The notes beneath the pieces are model-generated. The model was not told where the DNA came from. It searched no databases and was given only the letters and a program-made list of their open reading frames with translations. From Diacronema lutheri (Eukaryota; Haptophyta; Pavlovophyceae; Pavlovales; Pavlovaceae), in the NCBI GenBank assembly GCA_019448385.1, contig JAGTXO010000009.1:372001-436000 (forward strand): 64,000 nucleotides of DNA, written 5' to 3'. Below are positions 22,515-32,598 of the stretch, piece by piece (the first letter of the stretch is position 1; each line of letters opens with the position of its first letter). The translations under genes were made by a program, and so were the position numbers.

Positions 22515-24001
22515 TCAGGTGAGCGAGTCGCCCCCCTCCTTGAGCGCCTGCTTCACCTTCAGCAGCATGCTCGTCTTCCAGCTGTCGAGCTTTGAAATTT
22601 GGTCGTACTCAAACACAGCCTGAGTGAGCTGCTCGGCGTCAAACGCCTCGCACGCAACGAGCAGGTCCTTGACGAGCTTGGCCTCGCGGCTGTCGCTAAA
22701 GGACGGGTCCATGCCCTCGTATTGCTCGAGCTTTGCACGCGCCTGAGAAACGATGACGCGCCGCCGCACGCCGCACGCCGCCACATCCCCGGGGGTGTGA
22801 GCGAGCGCGAGCGGCTTTGGCCGAGGCAGGCGTGGGCGCGCACCTTGGCGAAGGAGGCCTCGTCGCCGCCCGCAAGCTGGCAGAAGAGCGCGCGCTGGAA
22901 GTAGTCTTTGACGCTCCACTTGAGCAGGTTGTTGTCAAGAGCAGCAGTGGCGACCTCGTCAAAGATCGTGATCGCGCGCTCAAGGCGGCCAAGCTGCGCG
23001 CTCAGGTTGGCCACCTGCGCGGGTGAGTGGGCGGGCGCGTGCATGCAACGGGAGGCGGCTGAGCGGCCGAGCCATGTTCGGCGCGTGTGGCGGGCGCGCG
23101 CGCCCGGACGGCGCGCGCGCAGCCGCGCAGGGAAGCGTCAAAGGCGCGCGCGCGCGCCTTGAGGAGGCACTGATTGGCTGAGGAGGTCGAATCCTCGCCC
23201 TGATAAAAATCAGCGGCGAGCTGCAGGTGCTCGCACGCGCCCTCAAAGTTCTCCTCCGCCTCGAGCATCTCACCAATGTCTTTGTGGTGCTTTGCGACCT
23301 GCGGCGCGAAGGCCGTGTCAGCGGCGCGTCCACAGATCGCGCGCGCGCGCGCGCGCGCACGGCCAATCAGGAGCGAGGCGTGCGCGGCGCATCCGGAGGC
23401 CGATGCAGGCGAAAGAGCCGCCCTGACGAAGACCTCGGTGAGGCGGCTCACTCGCGAGCGGCACGGCCACAGCGCGCCGCTCGCGCGGAGGGCTGACCTG
23501 CGAGAAACGGCCGAGGTCAGAGAGGATGTCGATGGTGAGCTGAAGCATGGCAACGGCCTGCGCGCTGTCCACCTTCTTGTATGCATTGCCCGCCTCCTGG
23601 AACGCTGTCGCCGCCTCGTGCTGGCTCGAGATCTTTTGGAAGCAGCCCGCGGCGTTTTTGAACGCGTCGCCCGCCTCCTGAAAGTTTTTGGAGACCTTGA
23701 ACGCGTTGCCGGCCTTCTGGTACAGCTCGGCCGCATCCTCGTACTTGGCGTCCTTGGAGCCGATGAGTGGCATCACGAACGCCTTGAGCCGCTTCTCCGC
23801 CGCTTCAACCAGCTCATACGCCTGCGGCGCGCGCGGCGCGCACACGCGCGTGCGCCGCGGCCGCGCCCCAAATCGTGAGGCGGGGCGCTATGGCTCGCGT
23901 CACCCGTCGGGCAGGATGCGCGCGCGGGCTGGGCAACACGCGCCGACGTGTGCGTCCGTGGGTTTCGTCACCTTGGACTCCGTGCGAGCGGAGGTCGACA
24001 T
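22515..24001 (-). CDS. SEC17: Alpha-SNAP (soluble NSF attachment protein)
   Basis: Five exons: 24001-23972, 23821-23498, 23298-23158, 23014-22844 and 22742-22515, giving 297 aa against ~295 in animals. Conserved stretches are AYELVEAAEKRLKAF, SSQHEAATAFQEAGNAYKK, VAKHHKDIGEMLEAEENFEG, SSANQCLLK and VANLSAQLGRLERAI. The protein recruits NSF to SNARE bundles for their disassembly after membrane fusion. The third intron must start with GCGCGC directly after AAG, because CLLK|VANL is conserved and no GT lies at the border; it is a GC-AG intron. The 10-residue first exon was chosen for its ATG and phase-0 join to AYELVEAAE. Confidence 0.92.
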
Positions 24002-24208
24002 GCTGGTTGCCGGTAAGAAGGAAGTCCCCCCGCTGTCCGATGTCCTGCTGCTGTTCCCGACGTTACGGACGTGGGCGTCAAAAAATTGTCAGCAAATCTG
24101 CTCCAGCAGCATTGCAAGCAGCTCGAGCAGGTCGCTCAGGCAGAGCCGCTGGCGCTGCGGCACGCGCCGCGGCCGGCGTGAATCAAGAGCCGGGGCACGC
24201 CGCGTGTG
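24002..24208. promoter_or_regulatory. Divergent spacer, alpha-SNAP / unknown gene
   Basis: A 207-bp spacer between opposite start codons. No TATA box is recognised; an ACGTTACGGACGT segment near 24060 contains two ACG/CGT cores. Confidence 0.3.
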
Positions 24209-25254
<1,046 letters not shown>

Positions 25255-25525
25255 CTCGGTATGCGAGGCTGACCCCGGTGTGCGAGGCTGACCCCGGTGT
25301 GCGAGCCTGCGAGGCCGAGGCTGACCCCGGATTGACACGTTGTCAAACGGGCAGTTGACACCTTTAAGAATTTAGAGTGTATTTGGAGTGTACAACGTTT
25401 CCCCCTTTGAATGTGCAAATTATTGTGGGAGGCTCGCCGTTTCTAACTCGATATCCCCGCCACAACTGACTTTAATTGAGTACACACCTCCGCAGGGCCT
25501 CGAGCTCTGCGCCAGATCCTGGCAA
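25255..25525. promoter_or_regulatory. AT-richer spacer with short tandem repeats, probable 5' region of next gene
   Basis: Starts with three to four copies of GCGAGGCTGACCCCGGT (25263-25330), then shifts to low GC with AAGAATTTAGAGTGTATTTG (25365-25384), the most TATA-like stretch here. An in-frame reading continues upstream from the ATG at 25526 to about 25388 but has foreign composition, so it is treated as untranslated. Confidence 0.4.
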
Positions 25526-28500
25526 ATGCAGCTGACGCTCGCGCGAGACGGCGACGATCGCGACGCTGGCGCGGGTGCGCGCTCGATGTACGACACGCTG
25601 CAGCGCAAAGCGACGTGCACGTCGCAGGCGGCCGAGCTGGCCGCCGCGGAAGAGCGCATCGCGACGGATGCGGCGACCGCGGCCAAGCGCGAGGCGAGCG
25701 CGCTCAAAACTGCCGCATATGCGCGGGAGCTTGGCCTTGATGGGCCTCGCATGTCGTACGGGGCTTTGAGCAACGGCCACGCGACCTACGTTCCGGGCTG
25801 CGAGCTCAGCGCGGCGATCGGCCCGGGCGGCGCGCTCGAGGCAGGCGCCGCGCAGTTGGCCGCGGGGCCGACGATGGAGCGCGGTCTGCACGCAACGCTC
25901 GGCGGCGCGCTCATGCCCTCCGCGTCTACTGCTTCGTTGAGCAGCGCGCGCTCTGAACTCGAAGCCGTGTGGCGCGAAAGAGCGCTGGTGCGTGCGGCGA
26001 GGGCCCGGCGCCGCCCCGGGCCCGGCGGCGACACGCGCCGCTGCGCGTTGCACCGTTTGCGTGTGGCGTCTTTGGGTCACACTCCGACGATCGCCTCTCT
26101 GCGCCGCGCGCTTGTTTGTCCCCTCCCCTCCCTTCCCCTCCCCCCCCCCCCCCCCCCCCCTCCCCTTCCTCCACCGCGCGTGCGGGGTGTGTGGCCGTCC
26201 TCGCTTGTCCGCACGCTCGGCGCAGCACGTGACTCTCGACCTGCACCCGACACGCTCCTCAGGCTTGGCGCCGCTCAGGCAGCTCAGACGCCCCAGGCCG
26301 CTCGTCGGCCTGCACAAGGTGCCCGCACTCGTCCGCACGCACCTGAGTTCCAGCGGTGCGCACGAGCAGCCGGCAGCGTTGCAGCCGGCGGCCGCTGCGC
26401 TCGCCGCTGCTCCGCCCTCACTGACGCAAGGCCCGCCGCCACACTCGCCGCCGCCCGATGCTGAGGACATGCGCCCGCCCGAACCGCTCGCCGACCTGGC
26501 GTGGATCGACGCGGTCGAGCTCCGCGCGGGCGGTCAGGGGGAGCGCGAGCGTACGTTTGACCGCACCGCACTCGCGAGGCTGCGCCACGTGCTCGGCACG
26601 CGGCCTCCGTCGGCAAGCCGCTCGCCCAGATCGCTCCACCAACGCGAGCGTATGCTGCGCGAGTGCCTTGGCGAGCCCGCTGCCGCCGAGCGCCTCGAGC
26701 GCGCCGCGCAGGCGCAGGCGCGCGCGAGTTTGGCGGCCGCCGCGCGGCGCGCACGCGCGGCGGAGCGCGCGAGGGTGAAGACGGAGATGGCGGCGGCAGC
26801 GGCGGAGGCGGAGGCAGCGGGCGTGCCCACATTGGACGCCGCCGGCATCGCCGCGGGCGCGCGCGCCGCGGCCGACGCGGCGGTCGTCGTGGCGGAGGCG
26901 GCAACCACGCGCGTCGCCGCGCTCGAGGCCGTGCGGAGTGGGGGCGCGCACGGCTCGGCGGAGAACGCGGATGCGACGGCAAAGAGCCTTGACGCGGCGC
27001 GCACCGCTGCGCGGCTCGCGCGACGCGACGCAGACGCGCTCCTCGTCGTTGCCGACGAGGCCGCGGCGATCGCGCGCAGTGCGGACGGCGCTGCGGACGG
27101 CGCGGACGCGGCGGCCGAGGCGGTCGCCGCGGCGGACGCGGCGCGGCGCGCGCAACTCGCGCAGCTGCTCTCCGAGCGCACGCCATCGGCGGGTGCGGGC
27201 GCGCTGCTCCGCGCGGAGGCCCTACTCCGCGCCAAGGAGTACGCCGTCGCGGGCGCGGCCTACGCGCGCGCGTGCGAAGAGCACGGCCAGGTGCGCGAGT
27301 CTGCTGAGCGCGGCCTGCGGCTCACGCTCGCGCTGCTCAGGCAAGAGTACGCGCGGCCGCTGATGGAGGAACGGCGCGAGGTCTTCGTGCGCACGCGCAG
27401 GCTCGAGCCCATCAAGGTCGGCGCGAGCGGCGCGGACGGGCGCACTGTGGCCGACGGCGACGACGGTGGCGGCGACCGTGGCGACGGCGGCGCGCTCAGC
27501 GCTGACAACGCGCGCTACGACGGGTATGCGCTCGTGACCGACCCGCGGACGGGGCAGCTGATTGCGCCGTTCGACCGTCGGCCCATCGCCGCTGCGAAGG
27601 ATCGGAACCTCGCGCCCACTCCCGCCGTCGCGAGCGAACCTCGCGTGCCCCGCCGGCGGCGGCCGTCGGCGGGCAAGGCGCGCGCACGGCTCTCGCGCGA
27701 ATTTGAGCTGGCGTATGGCCGGCTGGACATTGGTGACCTCGTGCCGCGCGCCATCCAGGGCGCCGAGCGCGCCGCTGAGGTGCGCGCGCCGCGCGCCGCG
27801 CGCGGCGCGCCTCGTCCACGCCGCACGCGCCGATCACCGCGTGCACACCCCGCGGCGCGCGCAGCTGCGCGAGGTGGGCGCCGTGCTGCGGCGTCACTTC
27901 GACGCGATCAAGCGCGTGATGACCACCTACTCGATGCTCGGCGCGGTGGACACGACAGGCGGCGCGGGCGGCGCGGGCGAAGAAGCGTTCACGATGGACC
28001 GCGAGGAATTTTGGCGGCTTGTGATGGACATGAAAGTTCTCGGCAAGGACCTGCCAAACGTGCGCGGGCGCGGCGCCGCCGCCGCCGCGCCGAGCGCGCG
28101 GCCGCGCACGCTCACCCTCCCTCCCCCCCCTCCCCCCCCCCCCCCCCCCCCCCCCCCCCCGCGCGCGCACATCCGCGCCGACCCGGCCGTGCCAAAGGGC
28201 GTGGTGGACGTTGCTTTTGTGCGCGCCAATTGGGCGCGCGACCCTGCGACGGGCAAGCTGCTTGACGAGCCGGGGAACCTTTCGACAGAGCTGCTCGCGC
28301 ACGAGCTGCTCGGCGCGCTCTGCCGCCTCGCCGCCGCAAAGTACGCGCGTGGGCGCGACACGCTCGCGCAAAAAGTGGAACGGCTTCTGCTCGAGCACCT
28401 GCCGCTGGCGACCACGTTTGATGACGACGCGTTTTTGGACGCGTTCGAGACGGTGCCCGTCGACCAGCTTCTCGACCGGCACGCCGCCGCGCTGCGCGAG

Positions 28501-29222
28501 CTCCACGCCCACTACGCGGCGCTCATGCCGCCCGTCGCGAGGGCCAAGGCAGCCGCCGCCGCGCGCATGCGCAAACCAGCGAGGCGCGCGCCGAGCGCGG
28601 AGGGCAACGGAGCGGACGCGGGCGACGAGGGTGGGAACATCTTGCTGCGCGAGTGGCTCGCATTCCTTGCCGACGTGCGCCTGCTTGGCGAGCACGCGAT
28701 CACGATGGTGCAGGCGCAGCGCATTTTCGTGCTCAGTCAAGTCGAGGACACGACTACAGAGGCACATGCCAAGCTCGTCGAGCTCGGCGGCCTCGCCAGC
28801 CTGCCGCAGCACGACACGGCGATGAACGTTGAGGAGTTCGCCGAGGCCGTCTGCCGCGTCGCCTTCGAACTGTGCACCGCCGCAATGCCGGGCGCCCACA
28901 AGCCGATGCCGCTCGGGCTCGGCGACGAGGACGGCAGCTGGCGCGCGCTCGTGCCGGACGACGCGCCGCAGCTCGCGTTCGCGCTCGAGCAAATGATGGG
29001 CGTCGTGCTCACACGCTGGAAGGAGACGGATGTCGTCGGCTCGCGCACACCCGCCGGCCGGCGGATGAAGGCGGCGCTCTCGGCGGCCGCCGCCGCGCGC
29101 AACGCGGCCATCGACGTCGCGCGCCTGCGCGGCGTCGATGCGGCGACCGAATTTCTCATCGTCAAGGCGCCCGCGCTGATCGCAAAGGCGCGCGTTGGCA
29201 GCCGCGTCGCCACGAACGGCTG

Positions 29223-29223
<1 letters not shown>
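25526..29223 (+). CDS. Large protein with C-terminal module shared with the armadillo giant
   Basis: Exons 25526-25987, 26226-27779, 27865-28059 and 28198-29223 give about 1078 aa. The N-terminus is charged; residues ~250-480 are an Ala-rich heptad-like region (probable coiled coil), followed by a TPR-like segment ALLRAKEYAVAGAAYARA. The last ~400 residues carry EEFWRLVMDMKVLGK, ELLGALCRLAAAKYARG, LLREWLAFLADVRLLG and VEEFAEAVCRVAF. The REW...F[V/A]EA[I/V]CR[A/V]A order recurs in the gene ending at 6247. The F-x-E-A-x-x-R-x-A motif occurs in several protist flagellar proteins as I recall them, so an axonemal role is possible but unproven. Introns 1 and 3 hold sense-strand C runs. A 59-nt C run follows the stop codon. 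Confidence 0.7.

Positions 29224-29282
<59 letters not shown>
29224..29282. repeat. 59-nt C homopolymer directly after stop codon
   Basis: Starts at the base following the TGA at 29221-29223. It marks the abrupt boundary between the coding gene and the anomalous 29.3-32.5 kb segment. Confidence 0.95.
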
Positions 29283-29283
<1 letters not shown>

Positions 29284-29296
29284 CGCGGACGGGCAT

Positions 29297-29418
29297 CTAA
29301 ATAGGGCGCGGTCCGGGCTGGTCCGCGTCTTTACTCGGTGGCCTGGCTGTCGACCGACGAGAGCTTGGGCGAGTTCGGCGGCACGTTGGCTCACTCGGGC
29401 TCGGTGCGCGGCTCTGCC

Positions 29419-29451
<33 letters not shown>

Positions 29452-30300
29452 CTTCGGACTCGCTGCCCGGCTCTGCCTGTGCGGGCGCGGTGCACTTGGA
29501 CTCGATGCCTGGCTCTACCTTCGTGGGCGCGGTCGCGGGCACGGGCGCGCCCTCGACCCCGTCGCGGTTGAAGACATCGATCTCGACGCACACGCCGTGG
29601 TCCTTGTAGTCGGTGGCCTCGCTGTCGTTCGCGAAACCTCGGGCAAACCCGCAACGAGCGACGATACCTCGGCGTGGAGCCAGCAGATCTCATGCTGCAC
29701 CGCGTGATCAGGTTCTTGAGCGCTCCGTTGAAAGAGTCAATTCTCTCGGAGGCCCTCGCTGCACCACACCAGATAGCCATCGAGCTTGTAGGCGTGCACG
29801 TGCGCCCGTGCGGGGTCCTTGGAGAGCGCATCGGCGCGCGCGCACATGCCGTCGCATGATCTGGCCGGTGTCATGCTGTGCTTCCAAGGCCTGGTGCTCG
29901 GCGTTGAGCGTGTCGTGATCCACGCGAACGAGCTGCAACCAGCTGCCGTAGCCGCGCGACGCCGCCGTCGCCGACGATGCGCTGAAGCACGTGGCCCATG
30001 AGGTGCGCGCGGCACGTGCCGAGCGCGACATTCTTGCGCAGCAGCGTGATGATCCGGGCGCCGCGCACGAGCCGGCCCGCGCACTTGAGCGCGTAGACCC
30101 GGCCTGCGGCCGCACATGCACGTGCCAACGACCAAGTCGGCGGGCCCGCCGTCAAGCCAAAAGTTGGCCTCGGCCGCATCGCGGCGGTGGGCGATGCGCC
30201 GCAGGATGCGCACGCGGTAGTGCCGGGCGACGGGCAGGTCGTCGCCACAACGTGCTCAACGACCGCGCGCACACATCGCTGCCGAACGCCGGGCAGTGCT
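29297..30300 (-). pseudogene. Frame-broken coding relic, unknown family
   Basis: On the minus strand, short stretches of ordinary protein-like sequence follow one another but in changing frames: ANFWLDGGPADLVVGTCMC, then VYALKCAGRLVRGARIITLL, then LVRVDHDTLNAEHQALEAQH, then HAYKLDGYLVWCSEGLREN, then QHEICWLHAEVSSLV, then KDHGVCVEIDVFNRDGVEG. At least four frame changes and one in-frame stop separate them, and no GT/AG pairs tidy all of them. I read this as one decayed gene. The family is not recognised. Its position beside the Fanzor relic suggests, without proof, that both belong to one dead mobile element. Confidence 0.45.
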
Positions 30301-30347
30301 CGCCCGGCGACGAGCTGCAGCGCCCAGACGACGAGCTCGAGGGCTAA

Positions 30348-32541
30348 CCCAAGGGCGAGGACGACGTGCGCAACCTGATCCGCCAGATCGAGCTGCCGCC
30401 CGACCAGAAGCGCCGCCATCCGCTCGGCGAGGCCAACGCGGCGCAGCGGGCGCGCAACCGGCGGCACATTGACCGGCTGTCGCAGGGCGACGCGCCGACG
30501 ACGCGCTCGCACCTTTCGCTCGACGGCTGCGTCGCGACCGAGGCGGAGCAGATCTTCACCGCGTACAAGGTGCACCCGCGCCGTGTCGCGTACAAGCTGC
30601 TGCGCGCGCTGCTGCGCGCGGCGGTCGACGCGGACGAGGCCGCCAAACCGCGCGGCACGCGCACGTCGAATGAGCAGCGCGACGCGGACGTCGCGACGCT
30701 GCTCAAGCTGCTGTGGTCCGGCGACACGGCCGGCGCGGCGCCGCGGCTGCCGCCCGCGCTCGCGCACCACGCCGACTGGCTCGTGCTCCCATGCGACTAC
30801 AGCACGGATGACCCCAAGGTCAGGCGCACGACCAACTACTTCCTGACGGTGGCCGCGTCGTCCGCGCGGCGCGCGCGCGTGCCGCGGCGCGCCCCGCTCG
30901 CGCGTGCTCCGCGGCGCGGCGCCGCGGCCAGGCATGGACGGGCGCGCACCGTGCGGACGACGTGCCGCGCGCGCGCGCAGCAGGGCCACGGCGCGCGGAG
31001 CGCCCGACGACGCTGATGGCGTGCTCTCCGACCCCCCCCCCCCCCCCCCCCCCCCCCACACCCCCCCCCCCCCCCCCCCCCCCTCCTTCCCTTGCGTGCG
31101 CCGCGCAGCCGGATAAGGCGGCGATGGGCGCGTCGCTTCTCGCGCGCCTCGGCATGCTCTACACGCACGTCACCGGAGAGCCGCCGCCGTACGCGCTCTG
31201 CCCCCGGCGCGGGAGCATGCAGCAGCGCTTTGTCAACCTGTCCGCGTCAGACCTGTACCTCCTGCTCGACGAGGACGACACGGCCTTCGTCCGCGAGTGG
31301 GTGTGCAAGCTGCAGACGGCCGACAGCGTGCCGCACAACGACCCGCGCACCTCGATCAGCGACCCGCGCGTCAGGAATTTGATCTTCGGCCACTTCATCA
31401 ACCTCGACGAGCGGGCAATGCGGTGGTCAGGCGAGGAGCTGCCCAGCAGCGACGTGACGGCGGAGGAGCGGCGCACGTATGTCGGCACCGCCGTCCCACC
31501 CGCGATCGCGTCCGCCGGACCGCAGCCGGCGGTGGACCTGCGCCACGACGGCAACACCTGGCAGGTGGTCGTGCCGGTGTTCAAACCGCCGCCGCCCGGC
31601 GGCAGCACCCCGGCTCCGACGGCTTCGTGACGTACGCGCCGAACGGCCGCGGGCTCGAGCCCACCTCGGTTCGCCTCACGCAGCGCGAGCGCGCCGCGCG
31701 CGCGGGGCACGCGCGCGAGCGCAGCAAGCTCGAGGGCGCGCGGCAACGGCCGCTCGTCGAGCCGGGCGCGCGCGCCGGCCCGTCGGGGCCGGGCGGCGCG
31801 CGGCCGCGCGCGCCGCGTGCTCCGCCGACGGCGGCCGCGCTCGAGGCGGAGCTCGGCGCGGCGCACGGCGGGCGCACCGCGCTTGGCGCGAACGACCAGG
31901 TCGCCTACGCGCGCGGGCACGAGTGCGACGGGCTACGCTGCCCGTGCACGGCGCGCGCGCGCGGCTGCGCGCGCGCAAGCGGCGCGGCGGCGCGAACCGG
32001 CGCGAGTGCGCGCGCGCGGCGGCGCGGATCGTGCGCGTGCACGCGACCGACGGAGGGCTGCGGCCAGACCAGCTGCTCGTGCCTTTCGGCGATTGGCTCC
32101 ACCGGTCGCGCGGCGGCGGCTGCGTGCGCGGCAAGCCGCCGGCGCTCGGCGTCGGCGTGCTCTGCGCGCTGCGCCGGCGCGGCGTCGCGGCGACGCTCGT
32201 GCCCGAGCCGCTCAGCTCCAAGTGCTGTTCGGAGCTGCGCGAGGTGCGGGGCGCGCCCGCTGCGAGCGCGGCGCTGGCCGCCGACGCCGGCGCAGGCGCT
32301 CCCGCCGACGACGGCGCGCCGACGACGGCGGACGAGGCGGCCGGGCAGCCGCGGCCGCTGCGGCGATGCGGAGGCACGCTGCATACGTACGCGCGCAGCT
32401 CGCCGAGCGGCCGCGGCGCGTGGCGGGCGACGCGGTGCGACGCGTGCGGCATCATCTACCACCGCGACTGGACGGCGGCGCGCTGCATCTACCACAACGA
32501 CCACCTGGCCCACATTCATTTGCAGGCAACCTTCGCTGTGA
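30348..32541 (+). pseudogene. Fanzor (eukaryotic TnpB-like) remnant
   Basis: The C-terminal frame (32040-32541) reads GDWLHRSRGGGCVRGKPPAL, then VPEPLSSKCC, RRCGGT, RCDACG and HRDWTAARCI: the GDW segment, alternative Glu plus TSK-type motif, zinc ribbon and RuvC-III of Fanzor/TnpB nucleases. Upstream in another frame, HPGSDGFVTYAPNGR followed by RLTQRERAARAG matches RuvC-I and the segment after it, but the catalytic Asp of DPG is His. Still further upstream, PPYALCPRRGSMQQRFVNLS fits the conserved pre-RuvC region. The 5' part opens after a TAA at 30345 with no ATG. Two frame switches (near 31580-31605 and 31925-31980) may be frameshifts or small introns. One intron with two C runs (31032-31083) ends at CAG near 31110. 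Family: RNA-guided DNA nucleases carried by transposons. Confidence 0.6.
31032..31083 (+). repeat. Twin C runs in intron of Fanzor remnant
   Basis: 26 C, then ACA, then 23 C, immediately upstream of a CTCCTTCCC stretch and a CAG acceptor. A polypyrimidine tract made of C. Confidence 0.9.
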
Positions 32542-32561
32542 CTGTCAGTGACCCGACAGTC
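32540..32561 (+). repeat. Short perfect hairpin 3' of the Fanzor remnant
   Basis: GACTGTC, 8-nt loop, GACAGTC. A 7-bp perfect stem just beyond the last conserved Fanzor residues and 38 bp before the next gene's ATG. It could be an element end, part of a promoter, or chance. Confidence 0.4.
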
Positions 32562-32598
32562 GGACAACGTCTACGACTTGGCTCCGCGACTGACGCCC

